Source: an uncultured Ruminiclostridium sp.
Lineage (GTDB): Bacteria > Bacillota > Clostridia > Oscillospirales > Ruminococcaceae
DNA: 64,000 bases
NCBI GenBank assembly: GCA_934454635.1
Contig: CAKSFR010000012.1
Coordinates: 1 to 64,000 of the forward strand
Direction of reading: 5' to 3'
Both the position numbers and the translations under genes were made by a program. The notes beneath the pieces are model-generated. The model had not been told where the DNA came from and searched no databases. It was given only the letters and a program-made list of their open reading frames with translations. Positions 1-9,553 of the stretch are shown here, piece after piece. How positions within the stretch are numbered: the stretch's first letter is position 1; each line of letters begins with the position of its first letter.

Positions 1-64
1 AACTCGATGTTATCTTCCTGTCGTTCGTTCAAATCGCGTGCGTCTTCATGTGGCTAAAATAGTG

Positions 65-1251
65 TCAACAGGCTCTAGAGTAGTCGCTACGACCATAATC
101 CGATTCCATATCGTCCTTAGTCTGCGTCACCTTGCCATAGACGAAAATACGGTCTAAGTAAATGATCTCGATCTCTGTCGAACTACTGAACGACAATACC
201 GTTTCAGCAAGCTTGTCGCCTGTAACGATCTTCATTTTGTCATAATCATATCCCCAAATGTCATAATCAAAGCCTTCGCTGACGGCCCATAATCCGCCTG
301 CGGAAAGCCTGCCGCTGATATAGCTATCTTCTGCTTCGGTTATCTGACCGTCCGTAAACACTTCGTAATGCGGCGTGGATTTATGTGTTTTTTTATAATT
401 ATTATAACCATCATAATCCTCAAATGAATAAACTTTAACGCTCGGAGCATTTACCGTCAGATATATCCCGCTGTTAATGTCTATGATGCCGTTCTCATAT
501 TTGTCCCCGTTATCATTCAGTTCTTTTCTGATAACGTTCCACAGCATTTTACCGCTTGTGATATCAGAGTTAATGGGTACCCAACTGTAATCTCTGAGCA
601 TTTTCAGCTCAAGTCTGGGATAATAGTTCAGCGCCTTGAGTTCCTCAGCCGGAAAAGCGTCTGATTCACAGTTAGTCGTGAATGTAGCCAGCACATTATT
701 AAAATTGTCGTATATTTTGACAGTGTAATCTATCGGCTTTATCTCAGGCTTTAACAGCAGAAACTGATTGCTGCCGTCGGCATAAGTCTGCGCTGCCGCA
801 TCAATGGCTTCCTGCGCCATTGAAGCGGTAAGCTCAGGTGTATCCGCAAAACTATATGTACCAAGCAGTGTATCAGATTTTACCAATTGCGTATTGAACG
901 TGGAGCCATTTGATGTGATCTCTACATTTGCACCGCCCCATACGCTCCATGTATCGCCCAACTCATAGAAATCCGGAACATATTCCTCAAAATATTCCCG
1001 AGCATTAAACGGCAGTGATTTATCTACTCCAACACCGGTCGGATTTGACGCAGAACTGGCTGCTATAAACAACAAACCATCTACATTGCTGCCGGAATGC
1101 ACACTCCTGATATCTCTCGGAGCTTCTGTTGTCACATACACTCTAACCGATGTAATGTCAGCCGCGGCTGTAATTGGCATAGCTGTTATGGTCAAGCCGC
1201 CGCTGTTATCATCGCAGCAAGCCCCTTTAATCGCTTTCTTATCAATTTCAT
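65..1251 (-). CDS. Secreted protein of unknown function with an apparent frameshift in its signal peptide
   Basis: The open frame from 1195 to 65 (376 residues) has only a weak TTG start and no ribosome binding site. An ATG at 1251 preceded by AAGGAGAG starts MKLIRKRLKGLAAMITAAA and then hits TGA. If one base were added near 1196 the two frames would join into a classical signal peptide (basic n-region, Ala/Ile/Thr h-region, AAA cleavage site) followed by the 376-residue body. The body is rich in Asp, Tyr, Ser and Thr, has no membrane segment, no anchor and no family I recognise. A sequencing error, real decay or phase variation at the GC-rich run are all possible. A MITE-like repeat lies upstream. 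Confidence 0.55.
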
Positions 1252-1389
1252 ATACACTCTCCTTACGAAAATAAAATGTCTGTTATATATTAATTATTTT
1301 ACCATAAATAGAACGATTTTGTCAACATTAAATATGTATTTTGGTATATCCGCCAAAAAGTTCTTCTTCAGATTGTATATAATACTAAG

Positions 1390-1456
1390 TACTAAGCACC
1401 AATAAAACCATAGATAAAAATTCTAGTATTGTATAGCTTTTAATTGGTGCTGAGTA
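1390..1456. repeat. MITE-like palindromic repeat, copy 1 (67 bp)
   Basis: Imperfect terminal inverted repeats: the left end reads TACTAAGCACCAATAAAAC and the right end, reverse-complemented, reads TACTCAGCACCAATTAAAA. A longer copy in the opposite orientation is at 50963-51062. It carries no ORF, and sits between two genes. Confidence 0.6.
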
Positions 1457-1488
1457 TAAAGCCTTTCAGAACCCTAACACAGCCGAAA

Positions 1489-1522
1489 AAACACACCGTA
1501 CGTCTGTTCATACAGTGTGTTT
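1489..1522 (-). terminator. Rho-independent terminator of mnmA
   Basis: On the minus strand the stem AACACACTGTA pairs with the GTACGGTGTGTT arm and is followed by a run of T. It begins four bases after the mnmA stop codon. Confidence 0.75.
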
Positions 1523-1525
1523 GCT

Positions 1526-2605
1526 TTATTTTATGATAGTTCCTCCGCCTATGACAATATCGCCGTCATAGAATACCACCCGCTGCCCCGGCGTTATAGC
1601 GCGCTGCGGCTCGTAAAACTCAACACGGACAGTTCCGTCGCTTTCGGGATAAACAACGCACGGCTGTTCCTGCATACGATAGCGCGTCTTTGCCTTACAC
1701 AAAATCGGCTCGGTGAGCGATTCTATCGAAATCCAGTTCAACTCGTCCGCAATAAGCGCGTCCGAAAGCAGATCCTGCTCCGAGCCGACTATCAGCGTAT
1801 TATCCGCCACGTTTTTACCTACAACGTAAGCGGGCTTCCCAAAAGCAATACCAAGCCCTTTGCGCTGACCTATCGTGTAATTTATCAGTCCGTTGTGACG
1901 GCCGACGATTTTTCCGTCAGTGTCCTTAACATCTCCGGGCGCGGATTTTTTTCCCGTGTATTCCTCGATAAATTCAGCGTATTTTCCGTTCGGAACAAAG
2001 CAAATATCCTGACTGTCTGGCTTTTCCGCGTTAAGCAGACCGTTTTTTGCCGCAAGGCTGCGAACCTCGGGCTTTGTCAGTGAACCGAGCGGAAACAGAA
2101 TGTGCGAAAGCTGTTCCTGCGTGAGGTTATAGAGAACATATGATTGGTCTTTATCGTTCTCTCCGTCTGCGCAGACCGCCTTTTTCAGCAGCCACCTGCC
2201 CCGTTCTTCGTCATATTCGACCCGCGCGTAATGACCTGTCGCAACATAGCCGCAGCCGAGCGAAAGCGCCCGTTCAAGCAGCCCGTCGAACTTGATATAG
2301 CGGTTGCAGTCGATACACGGATTCGGCGTAACTCCGCGCTCGTAGCTTTCCACAAAATTTCTGATGACCTTTTCGCCGAAAAGCTCCTTGAAATTGTAAA
2401 CATAGTGCATTATACCGAAACGTGCGGCAACCTGCCTTGCGTCGTCTATATCGCTAAGCGAGCAGCAGGTCTTTACCCCGTCCTGTTCAAGCTCCCCGTC
2501 GTGAAGCTTCAGCGTAACGCCGATAACGTCATATTTTTCCTTTAAAATAACAAGCGCAGCAGAGCTGTCAACTCCGCCGCTCATTGCCACAAGCACTTTT
2601 TCCAT
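1526..2605 (-). CDS. mnmA: tRNA-specific 2-thiouridylase MnmA
   Basis: Catalyses sulfur transfer to U34 of tRNA Lys, Glu and Gln to give s2U34, with ATP activating the base. The 359-residue length is typical. The PP-loop SGGVDSS is at residues 9-15, the first catalytic cysteine lies in NPCIDCN (Cys97) and the second in DSQDICFVP (Cys202), so both cysteines of the persulfide chemistry are present. TIGQRKGLG near residue 245 is also family-typical. It is transcribed after a small membrane-protein gene, 41 bases apart, and ends at a clear terminator. Identification is firm from motifs and length. Confidence 0.96.
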   Translation of the reverse strand: MEKVLVAMSGGVDSSAALVILKEKYDVIGVTLKLHDGELEQDGVKTCCSLSDIDDARQVAARFGIMHYVYNFKELFGEKVIRNFVESYERGVTPNPCIDCNRYIKFDGLLERALSLGCGYVATGHYARVEYDEERGRWLLKKAVCADGENDKDQSYVLYNLTQEQLSHILFPLGSLTKPEVRSLAAKNGLLNAEKPDSQDICFVPNGKYAEFIEEYTGKKSAPGDVKDTDGKIVGRHNGLINYTIGQRKGLGIAFGKPAYVVGKNVADNTLIVGSEQDLLSDALIADELNWISIESLTEPILCKAKTRYRMQEQPCVVYPESDGTVRVEFYEPQRAITPGQRVVFYDGDIVIGGGTIIK

Positions 2606-2646
2606 GCAGAAATCCCTTCGTTCCTAAAAAATGTATATATGAACGG

Positions 2647-2850
2647 TTATTTATCTTTTTCCGTTTCATCTTTATTTTCGTCCGAGTCATGTTCGCTCGG
2701 GCGTTTCTTTTCATAAATCTTATTCATTATGAACAGTACCGCGAAAATAAGCGCAAGCGCGCCAAATGCGCCAAGCGCCGATACGGCAACAACCGAAAAA
2801 CCCTCCCCAGCGGGCATATCGCCGAGTGACATAAGCGCCAATTTCACCAA
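2647..2850 (-). CDS. Small single-TM membrane protein, possibly OadG-like
   Basis: About 60-67 residues: a short N-terminus, one hydrophobic segment (roughly residues 18-42, rich in Ala, Val, Phe, Leu), then a charged Lys/Glu/Asp tail. This layout resembles the gamma subunit (OadG) of sodium-pump decarboxylases and many other small membrane proteins; no decarboxylase gene is present, so the assignment is weak. The start is unclear: AAAGGAG is followed at once by TTG and GTG codons, and a TTG at codon 4 is better spaced. It is co-directional with and just upstream of mnmA. Confidence 0.6.
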   Translation of the reverse strand: MVKLALMSLGDMPAGEGFSVVAVSALGAFGALALIFAVLFIMNKIYEKKRPSEHDSDENKDETEKDK

Positions 2851-2915
2851 CTCCTTTGCTTTTCCTATTTTACACGTTTAAACGCCAAATGTCAATGTTT
2901 ATTTGTTATTTTTGA

Positions 2916-2944
2916 TTGATTTTACAATGCGGATATGATATAAT
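2916..2944 (+). promoter_or_regulatory. Sigma-A-type promoter of the phosphoesterase gene
   Basis: TTGATT at 2916-2921, a 17-base spacer, and a perfect TATAAT at 2939-2944, about 55 bases before the ATG at 3001. Confidence 0.75.
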
Positions 2945-3000
2945 AAAAATATTCTGCTTACCGACGCTGCATTCTGACGCATATAAAGGAGACGAGCTAT

Positions 3001-3495
3001 ATGAAAATCGTTGTAATTTCCGATACGCACGGCAATTCGGATATTTTTTACGAAATTGCTTCAAGAAACCAAACTGCCGACTTGTTCATACATCTTGGAG
3101 ATGGTGAACGCGAGTATGAAGATATTCGCAATGCGTTTCCGCTCTCGGCATTTCTTATGGTGCGCGGAAACAACGATTGGGGCAGCGCTCCGCTCGTAAA
3201 CACTGTAAATCTTGAAGGACATAAAATATACATGACGCACGGGCATCGTTTTGACGGAATGTCGATAGCTTCGTACGTTGCCGCGGCTGCCAAAACAAAT
3301 GAATGTGAAATAGCGCTTTTCGGACACACGCACGTTCCGTTTGATGAAATTATCTCGGGAGTTCATGTATTCAATCCCGGAAGTCCTTCCCGCCCGAGAG
3401 GAAGATGCGACGCTTCGTTCGGTATTATTGAGCTTTATCCGGATAAAGAACCGAAATTTCGCCATATTTCGGTAGAAAACTGGCAGGAATTTTGA
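3001..3495 (+). CDS. YfcE/MJ0936-family metallophosphoesterase
   Basis: A 164-residue calcineurin-like phosphodiesterase. The metal-binding motifs appear in order: DTHG (8-11), GDGE (about 33-36), GNND (about 56-59), THGH (about 80-83) and GHTH (about 108-111), followed by the family tail FNPGSPSRPRG. Members hydrolyse phosphodiesters in the cytoplasm; the natural substrate is usually unknown. The start has AAAGGAGACGAGCTAT before ATG. It has its own promoter, and a new start region precedes yfmF, so it may be monocistronic. Confidence 0.92.
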   Translation: MKIVVISDTHGNSDIFYEIASRNQTADLFIHLGDGEREYEDIRNAFPLSAFLMVRGNNDWGSAPLVNTVNLEGHKIYMTHGHRFDGMSIASYVAAAAKTNECEIALFGHTHVPFDEIISGVHVFNPGSPSRPRGRCDASFGIIELYPDKEPKFRHISVENWQEF

Positions 3496-3587
3496 AATTT
3501 AGCTGAAAACAGTAGAAATTTCAGGGAGAATGTGGTATACTATATTTATTGCATTCATAAGGCGCAGCCTTTGGAAAGGAAAAATAA

Positions 3588-4862
3588 ATGGAACAACATT
3601 TTCAGCGGCGAGAAATTGCAGACGGCGTATTTTTCTCGCGCTATATAGACCGACGGTTTAAAATAAACCGCATAGACGTTATTTTTACCGATATTCTCGA
3701 ACGCAGAAACGCGGGCTTTAACGCACTTATCCCCGCAATTCTCTCGCGTTCCAACAGTAATTATCCCACAATGCGCGAGCTTAACGAAAGGCTTTCGGAA
3801 CTTTATTCGGCAAGTCTCGGAGACATTGTAAGAAAGAACGGCGACGTTCAGCTTTACGGACTTTTTGCGGCAGCAATAGACGACGCTTACGCTATTGATA
3901 AGGAAAAGGTTTTATCCGAACTTGTACACCTGCTCTGCGATTGTCTGTTCCGTCCTGCACTTGAAAACGGGCACTTTCCCGAAAAAGCGCTTGAGGTGCA
4001 GAAACAGAACCTTATCGACAACAACGACGCGGAAATAAACGATAAACGAACGTATGCGGGGCGAAAAGGCGCCGAGCTTGCGTTTAAAAACGAACCCGCC
4101 GCTGTAAGCATATACGGCGAAAATGAAGAAATACGCAAAATAACGTCAGAAAGCGCATTTGAACATTATCGAAATATGCTGAAAACGTCAAATGTTGAGA
4201 TAATCTGCGTCGGGTCGGGAGATTTCTCCGAAACTGAAAATATTCTCGGAGAAGCATTCCGAAAAATCGAAAGGAAACCTTTTCCCAGCCCCGAAAGCAG
4301 AAAAAGTCCGCAAAAAACAGAAATCGTCACCGTTACCGAAAAAATGCCCGTTTCGCAAAGCAAGCTGTCAATGTCTTTTAAAAGCGGATACGAAAATCTT
4401 ACCGCAATGCGCGTGATGAGCGCGCTGCTGGGTGGTGATGTTTCGTCTAAGCTTTTCACGGTAGTGCGCGAAAAGCTGTCGCTTTGCTACTACTGCTATT
4501 CTCATCTCAGCCTCGCCAAAGGCGCTATGAACATTGAGAGCGGTGTCGAGCGGAAAAATCTTGAAAAGGCAAAGGCTGCGATACTTGAACAGCTCTGCGA
4601 TATCCAAAACGGCAAATTCACTGACGAAGACGTCGAAAAAATAAAACGTTCTATGACAAACGACCTCCGTTCGGTCAACGATCGCGTCGGGAATATCTCA
4701 AACTGGTATCTTAACCGAATACTTGAAGGCGAAATAATCGCCCCCGAAGAGCTTGCCGAGCGTATCGGCGGCGTAACGCGCAGTGAAATAATCGAAGCGG
4801 CAAATTCATTCGCTGCCGACTCGGTATATGTACTTACTTCGGAAGAGGAGGCTGACGAATGA
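3588..4862 (+). CDS. yfmF: YfmF-like M16-family protein (inactive partner)
   Basis: A 424-residue insulinase-fold protein. It has the M16 layout but no HxxEH zinc motif, which fits the non-catalytic partner of a two-subunit M16 peptidase; the R/Y-type substrate motif region lies near VSSKLFTVVREKLSLCYYCYS (about residues 285-304). In Bacillus, YfmF/YfmH are linked to EF-P 5-aminopentanol modification (established knowledge). It overlaps yfmH by four bases (ATGA), the usual arrangement for translational coupling. RBS GGAAAGGA precedes the ATG. Confidence 0.9.
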   Translation: MEQHFQRREIADGVFFSRYIDRRFKINRIDVIFTDILERRNAGFNALIPAILSRSNSNYPTMRELNERLSELYSASLGDIVRKNGDVQLYGLFAAAIDDAYAIDKEKVLSELVHLLCDCLFRPALENGHFPEKALEVQKQNLIDNNDAEINDKRTYAGRKGAELAFKNEPAAVSIYGENEEIRKITSESAFEHYRNMLKTSNVEIICVGSGDFSETENILGEAFRKIERKPFPSPESRKSPQKTEIVTVTEKMPVSQSKLSMSFKSGYENLTAMRVMSALLGGDVSSKLFTVVREKLSLCYYCYSHLSLAKGAMNIESGVERKNLEKAKAAILEQLCDIQNGKFTDEDVEKIKRSMTNDLRSVNDRVGNISNWYLNRILEGEIIAPEELAERIGGVTRSEIIEAANSFAADSVYVLTSEEEADE

Positions 4863-6133
4863 GCTGCGAAATAATAAAAAGCGAACGGCTGAGAGAAAGC
4901 TACCGCAGGATAAAACATAAAAGCGGCTGTACAGTCTGCCTTTACCCGATGCCCGAATACAGCACCGCTTATGCGATTTTCGGAACGCGCTACGGCTCGG
5001 TCGATACAACGTTCAAAACTGCAAAGGATTCGGACTATGTGACCGTTCCCGAGGGAATCGCCCACTATCTCGAGCATAAATTATTCGAGAACGACGAATG
5101 CGACGCTTTTGAACTTTACGCTAAAACCGGCGCAAGTGCAAACGCTTTCACGAGCTTTGACAGCACGGCATATCTTTTTTCATGCTCGCAGTGTTTTGAA
5201 GAAAATCTGCACATTCTCCTCGGATTTGTTCAGGAGCCTTATTTTACAGAAGAAAACATCGAAAAGGAACGCGGCATCATTGCTCAGGAAATAAAAATGT
5301 ACCTCGACGATCCCGGAACCCGCGTGTTTTTCAACTGTCTTAACGCTATATACCATAACAACCCCGTGCGCATCGATATTGCGGGAACCGTGGAAAGCAT
5401 ACAGAAAATCGACAAGGAACTGCTTTACCGCTGCTACAGCACCTTCTACAATCCGAACAATATGGTGCTTTCGATTGCAGGCAATTTCGACCCCGACAAG
5501 GCGCTTGAAATATGTGATGAACTGCTTAAATCGGCAGACGACCCGGGACTGGATATAATCGTCCCAAAAGGACCCGAAAAGGTTCGGGAGGAATATATCG
5601 TACAGCAGCTCCCCTGCGCAGTTCCGCTGTTTAATCTGGGGTTTAAGATGCCGCTTCCGCCAAAAGAAAAGCAAAACGAGGACTATATCGTATACAATAT
5701 AATGCTTGAAGCGGCGCTCGGAGGCTTCTCCGAGCTTTACAGCAGGCTTTACGACGAGGGTCTTATCAACGACACCTTCGGAGTGGGAGTATTCAGCGGA
5801 CGCGGCTTCTTTCTGCCAAATATATGCGGAGAATCGAGAGAACCGCAGCGTGTAAAAGAAGAAATAATAAGCGAACTTGAACGGCTGAAAAAGGACGGAA
5901 TTTCCCGCCGCGCGTTTGAAACCGTTAAAAAGATGACATACGGCGAGCTTATCGCTCCGTTCAACAACGTTGAAAATGTTGCACGCGGTGCAATGCAGGC
6001 TGAATTTAACGGACAGAACATTTACACGAATGTGGAAATAACCGCGAATGTGTGCTATGAAGATGTGAAAAATGCGCTTGAACGGCTCGACACTGCGAAT
6101 TGCAGTCTTTCTGTCGTTGAACCCACGGAGTAA
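4859..6133 (+). CDS. yfmH: YfmH-like M16 zinc peptidase
   Basis: A 424-residue catalytic partner of the preceding protein. The inverted zinc motif is seen as HYLEHKLFE near residue 65 (HxxEH), with the downstream EKERGIIAQEIKMYLDD segment supplying the third zinc ligand (Glu) as in other M16 peptidases. It starts inside the yfmF stop and is followed 18 bases later by lgt, so yfmF-yfmH-lgt-folD look like one transcription unit. Confidence 0.93.
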   Translation: MSCEIIKSERLRESYRRIKHKSGCTVCLYPMPEYSTAYAIFGTRYGSVDTTFKTAKDSDYVTVPEGIAHYLEHKLFENDECDAFELYAKTGASANAFTSFDSTAYLFSCSQCFEENLHILLGFVQEPYFTEENIEKERGIIAQEIKMYLDDPGTRVFFNCLNAIYHNNPVRIDIAGTVESIQKIDKELLYRCYSTFYNPNNMVLSIAGNFDPDKALEICDELLKSADDPGLDIIVPKGPEKVREEYIVQQLPCAVPLFNLGFKMPLPPKEKQNEDYIVYNIMLEAALGGFSELYSRLYDEGLINDTFGVGVFSGRGFFLPNICGESREPQRVKEEIISELERLKKDGISRRAFETVKKMTYGELIAPFNNVENVARGAMQAEFNGQNIYTNVEITANVCYEDVKNALERLDTANCSLSVVEPTE

Positions 6134-6151
6134 AAAAGAAAGGAATAAAAA

Positions 6152-7183
6152 ATGGAGTATGTTGAATTTCCGAATTTATTTTCGGGCGAAATTCCGATAA
6201 ACCGCATTGCATTCAGTATTTTCGGCTTTAACGTATACTGGTACGCGCTTCTTATCGGACTTGGGATCCTGCTTGCGGGAATTTACTGCACAAAAAGGGG
6301 CAGAAAGTACGGAGTTACCGGAGATGATGTGTTTGACGCAATTTTCTACGGAGGTATCGCGGGATTTATCGGCGCGAGAGCTTCTTACTGCATTTTCTGG
6401 AATCTCAATCCCGCAAATGAAAAAAAATTCACTTTTCTGACCGCCATAACCGAAATTCACGAGGGTGGACTTATGATATACGGCGGAATCGTTGCGGCGA
6501 TTCTTGTCGGAATATTGGTTCTGAAAAAGAAGAAAACGCCTGCGCTCCCCCTGTTGGATATGGGCGGAACGGGCTTTCTTATCGGTCAGGGGATCGGTCG
6601 CTGGGGCAACTTCGTAAATCAGGAATGCTTCGGCGCGCCGACTGCGGGAAATCTTCCGTGGGGCATGACGGGAACAACTATCGTGCGCTATCCTGAAGTT
6701 ATTGCCGCACAGGAAGCTCTTCCGAACGGTGAATATGCGTTGGTTCACCCCTGCTTTCTTTATGAAAGCTTATGGTGCGCGCTCGGAATTGTTCTTATCC
6801 ACTTTTTCCTGTCCAAAATACAGACCTTTGACGGTGAACTTTTCTTATATTATATCATCTGGTACGGCACAGGCCGCGGATTTATCGAGGGACTCCGCAC
6901 AGACAGCCTTTATCTCGGACCGCTGCGCGTTTCGCAGCTTATCGGCTTCACAAGCGCTTTATTCTGCCTTATACTGCTGATATACTTCAAAATAAAAGTC
7001 AAGAACAGCAAAACCTACGTTCGCTGGAAAGACACTGATGAGTGGAAAGAAAAAGAAAAGAAATATTATTCCGCCATTAAGATAGAAAAGGAAACACAGA
7101 AAGCTTATAAGGCGATGAAAAAAGCCGAAAAAACAGAAGAAATTGCGCCGAGCATTCTTGATGACGGCGATAAAAACGATTAA
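6152..7183 (+). CDS. lgt: Prolipoprotein diacylglyceryl transferase
   Basis: Transfers diacylglycerol from phosphatidylglycerol to the lipobox cysteine of prolipoproteins, in the cytoplasmic membrane. Signature segments are present: EGGLMIYGG (about 104-112), [17 protein letters not shown] (145-161, essential Arg at 150), [11 protein letters not shown] and the [13 protein letters not shown] box. About seven hydrophobic segments are visible. The protein is longer than usual (343 residues) because of a Lys/Glu-rich cytoplasmic tail from about residue 290. Lipoprotein substrates occur in this window at 20652 and 48323. Confidence 0.95.
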   Translation: MEYVEFPNLFSGEIPINRIAFSIFGFNVYWYALLIGLGILLAGIYCTKRGRKYGVTGDDVFDAIFYGGIAGFIGARASYCIFWNLNPANEKKFTFLTAITEIHEGGLMIYGGIVAAILVGILVLKKKKTPALPLLDMGGTGFLIGQGIGRWGNFVNQECFGAPTAGNLPWGMTGTTIVRYPEVIAAQEALPNGEYALVHPCFLYESLWCALGIVLIHFFLSKIQTFDGELFLYYIIWYGTGRGFIEGLRTDSLYLGPLRVSQLIGFTSALFCLILLIYFKIKVKNSKTYVRWKDTDEWKEKEKKYYSAIKIEKETQKAYKAMKKAEKTEEIAPSILDDGDKND

Positions 7184-7202
7184 TTACGAAAGGATTTTTA
7201 CA

Positions 7203-8039
7203 ATGGCAAAGATTATTGACGGAAAAGCTGTTTCACAGAAAGTCAAAGACGAAATTCGCGCCGAAATTGAGCGCGACGGGCTTGACATCGGCCTTGCGGT
7301 AGTTATTGTCGGAAACAATCAGGCAAGCCGAGTTTATGTGAACAACAAGAAGAAAGCCTGCGAGGTATGCGGGATAAAATCATACGAATACGCACTGCCG
7401 GAGGAAACCTCCGAGGAACAGCTTCTTGAACTTGTAGACTCGCTTAACAACGACAAGAACATTAACGGTATACTTGTTCAGCTTCCACTCCCTAAGCAGA
7501 TAAATGAAGAGAAAATTATCGAGCACATTTCCCCACTCAAGGACGTTGACGCGTTCAACGCCGTAAACGTCGGAAAAATTATGATAGGAAACTATGCGTT
7601 TCTGCCCTGCACTCCTGCGGGAGTTATGGAGCTTATCCACAGCACGGGAACCGAAATAAGCGGAAAGGAATGCGTCGTTATCGGACGTTCAAATATTGTC
7701 GGAAAGCCTATGGCTATGCTTCTCCTTCACGAAAACGCAACCGTTACAATTTGCCATTCACGCACAAAAAATCTCGCCGAGGTATGCCGCCGCGCGGATA
7801 TTCTCGTAAGCGCAGTCGGTAAAGCTGATTTTGTTACCGCAGATATGGTCAAGGACGGTGCGGTTGTTATTGACGTCGGAATGAACCGCAACGCCGAAAA
7901 CAAGCTTTGCGGCGACGTAAAGTACGACGAGGTTGAACCCAAGGCGTCATTTATTACGCCTGTTCCCGGCGGCGTGGGTCCCATGACTATAGCAATGCTG
8001 ATGAAGAACACGCTTATGGCAAAGAAGCTCCAGAGCTGA
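7203..8039 (+). CDS. folD: Bifunctional methylene-THF dehydrogenase/cyclohydrolase FolD
   Basis: Interconverts 5,10-methylene-, methenyl- and 10-formyl-tetrahydrofolate with NADP. The 278-residue reading starts at ATG 7203 behind GAAAGGA; an upstream in-frame ATG at 7143 lies inside lgt and has no RBS. Motifs: [10 protein letters not shown] with the catalytic Lys (about residue 54), [15 protein letters not shown], the dinucleotide loop GRSNIVGKP and the C-terminal PGGVGPMT. The stop overlaps the next start (TGATGA). Confidence 0.95.
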   Translation: MAKIIDGKAVSQKVKDEIRAEIERDGLDIGLAVVIVGNNQASRVYVNNKKKACEVCGIKSYEYALPEETSEEQLLELVDSLNNDKNINGILVQLPLPKQINEEKIIEHISPLKDVDAFNAVNVGKIMIGNYAFLPCTPAGVMELIHSTGTEISGKECVVIGRSNIVGKPMAMLLLHENATVTICHSRTKNLAEVCRRADILVSAVGKADFVTADMVKDGAVVIDVGMNRNAENKLCGDVKYDEVEPKASFITPVPGGVGPMTIAMLMKNTLMAKKLQS

Positions 8040-8221
8040 TGAAAAAAGGAAATTCACCGCTCGTAAACGGAATAATCCTGCTTGTCGTGGTCGGATTTTT
8101 GTGTTGGTATTTTTCCGCACACGAAATGTGGAATATCGCAACGATTTTCGTAATTGCACTTATCGCGGCATTGTCCGCAGGACAATTTCTGATATACATA
8201 TTTCTGTTCCGCAAGAAATAA
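8039..8221 (+). CDS. Small two-TM membrane protein
   Basis: A 60-residue protein whose start overlaps the folD stop. Two hydrophobic segments (about 8-27 and 33-56) separated by a short loop, basic ends. No family recognised. It is the last gene of the yfmF-to-folD run and is followed at once by a terminator. Confidence 0.6.
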   Translation: MKKGNSPLVNGIILLVVVGFLCWYFSAHEMWNIATIFVIALIAALSAGQFLIYIFLFRKK

Positions 8222-8225
8222 CCGA

Positions 8226-8262
8226 AGCCCGAAAGAACGCCAAAAGTTCTCTCGGGCTTTTT
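8226..8262. terminator. Terminator between converging genes
   Basis: AGCCCGA(A)AGAAC pairs with GTTCTCTCGGGCT, followed by five T on the plus strand. It closes the yfmF-folD run and lies three bases from the end of the minus-strand DUF3006 gene. Confidence 0.8.
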
Positions 8263-8264
8263 AA

Positions 8265-8489
8265 TTATTCATCTGTCAGTTCACGGAGCAAATCAAGCAT
8301 TTCCGCTTTTCTCAGTTCGGTCGCAATAATGTCCGCAACATATTTTTCGCCATTAAAAACAAGCGCATCGCCTTCCCTGCACTCTTCTGAGATAAGCCGT
8401 CGGTCAATATGCCGTACAACAGCTTCGCCTTTCCCGTTTTCTTCTTCAAGGATCGCGAAATTCCCCTCAAATCTGTCCAGATATATCAT
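8265..8489 (-). CDS. DUF3006-family protein
   Basis: A 74-residue protein starting MIYLDRFEGNFAILEEE, the typical DUF3006 opening (DRFEGxxAVLE), followed by a short beta-rich body. The function is unknown. In many Firmicutes it sits next to ComEC-like hydrolases, as here: its ATG overlaps the end of the upstream gene by four bases. Confidence 0.85.
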   Translation of the reverse strand: MIYLDRFEGNFAILEEENGKGEAVVRHIDRRLISEECREGDALVFNGEKYVADIIATELRKAEMLDLLRELTDE

Positions 8490-9553
8490 GCAGTCTCCTT
8501 TTGCGTTTCAATACGCAGATTTTCGCCGTCGCTTATAAAAGTAATGCTGCCGCTGCGGTCGGTTCTGTAAACCGTTATTCCAAGGTTGTTAAGCAGTTTT
8601 GTTGTTTCCTTATGCGGGTGTCCATAGTCGTTAGGCGAACCCACGCTTATAACCGCGTACTCGGGAGCGACAGCCTGCAAAAATGCTTTAAGGCTTGAAG
8701 TATGGCTTCCGTGATGTGCGATTTTCAGCACATCAGCCGATATGTCCGCACCACTGTCAAGAATATCACGCTCTGCCGACTTTTCAATATCGCCTGTAAA
8801 CAAAAACGACTTGTTTCCATGCCGTAGACGTGCGACGATCGAATAATTGTTCAGATCGTCATAGTCCTTTACGGGCGCTATTATCTCAAGTTCACAGCCC
8901 TCGGCAAACTCATAAACATTGCCGACTTTTGCATACTCTATTTTTCCGCCGCACTTTTTAATTGACCTCAGCAGCTTTTCATAAGAACTTGTAGTCGGAA
9001 TCATTTCAGCGGTCAGCTTCGGCATAACTACCACGTCGACGCCGAATTTGTCGATCACCTTGTTCATCGACCCGATATGGTCTGAATGCGGATGCGAGGC
9101 GATAACCATGTCGAGCCTGTCTATGCCCAGATCGCTGAGATATGCAATAACATCCTCTGCTGCGGTGTATTCACCGCTGTCAATCAGCACATTCGTGCCG
9201 TCCGCCTTAACCAACGCACAGTCGCCCTGACCGACATCAATATAATGCACCGAAATTTCTCCCTCGGCAGTTAAATCTCCCGATAATTCCGACAATCCCG
9301 CAAATCTATACACATCGCTCCATGACGGAATAAAGTCAAAGTGAAAAAAAGCGCTGTTCAAATAAATTATCAGAGCAACAAAAGCTATGACTGCCGCCGA
9401 AATTGCAGCGGCTTTTTTACCTGTGCCCGTTCTTTTTAGAAGCAGTTCTTCTTCCTCGCGAATTTCCCCTATCAGATCTTCCTGAATTTTTGGAGAACGT
9501 GACGGGATTCTGCTTTTCCCTGCCGCCACGCGCTTTTCCGTTGTTTTTTTCAT
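8486..9553 (-). CDS. Membrane-anchored ComEC/Rec2-like metallo-beta-lactamase hydrolase
   Basis: A 355-residue protein with a basic cytoplasmic N-terminus, one TM segment (about residues 48-69) and an extracellular MBL domain. HPHSDH at about 154-159 and AHHGSHTSS near residue 280 are the metal ligands, and DVGQGDCALV is typical of the ComEC hydrolase domain. It lacks the ComEC channel, so it is a stand-alone hydrolase, possibly a nuclease or phosphodiesterase (inference). The ATG at 9553 has GAGAGG upstream; another ATG is at 9568. Its first 46 codons overlap the 3' end of the ygiQ-like gene in another frame. Confidence 0.85.
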   Translation of the reverse strand: MKKTTEKRVAAGKSRIPSRSPKIQEDLIGEIREEEELLLKRTGTGKKAAAISAAVIAFVALIIYLNSAFFHFDFIPSWSDVYRFAGLSELSGDLTAEGEISVHYIDVGQGDCALVKADGTNVLIDSGEYTAAEDVIAYLSDLGIDRLDMVIASHPHSDHIGSMNKVIDKFGVDVVVMPKLTAEMIPTTSSYEKLLRSIKKCGGKIEYAKVGNVYEFAEGCELEIIAPVKDYDDLNNYSIVARLRHGNKSFLFTGDIEKSAERDILDSGADISADVLKIAHHGSHTSSLKAFLQAVAPEYAVISVGSPNDYGHPHKETTKLLNNLGITVYRTDRSGSITFISDGENLRIETQKETA

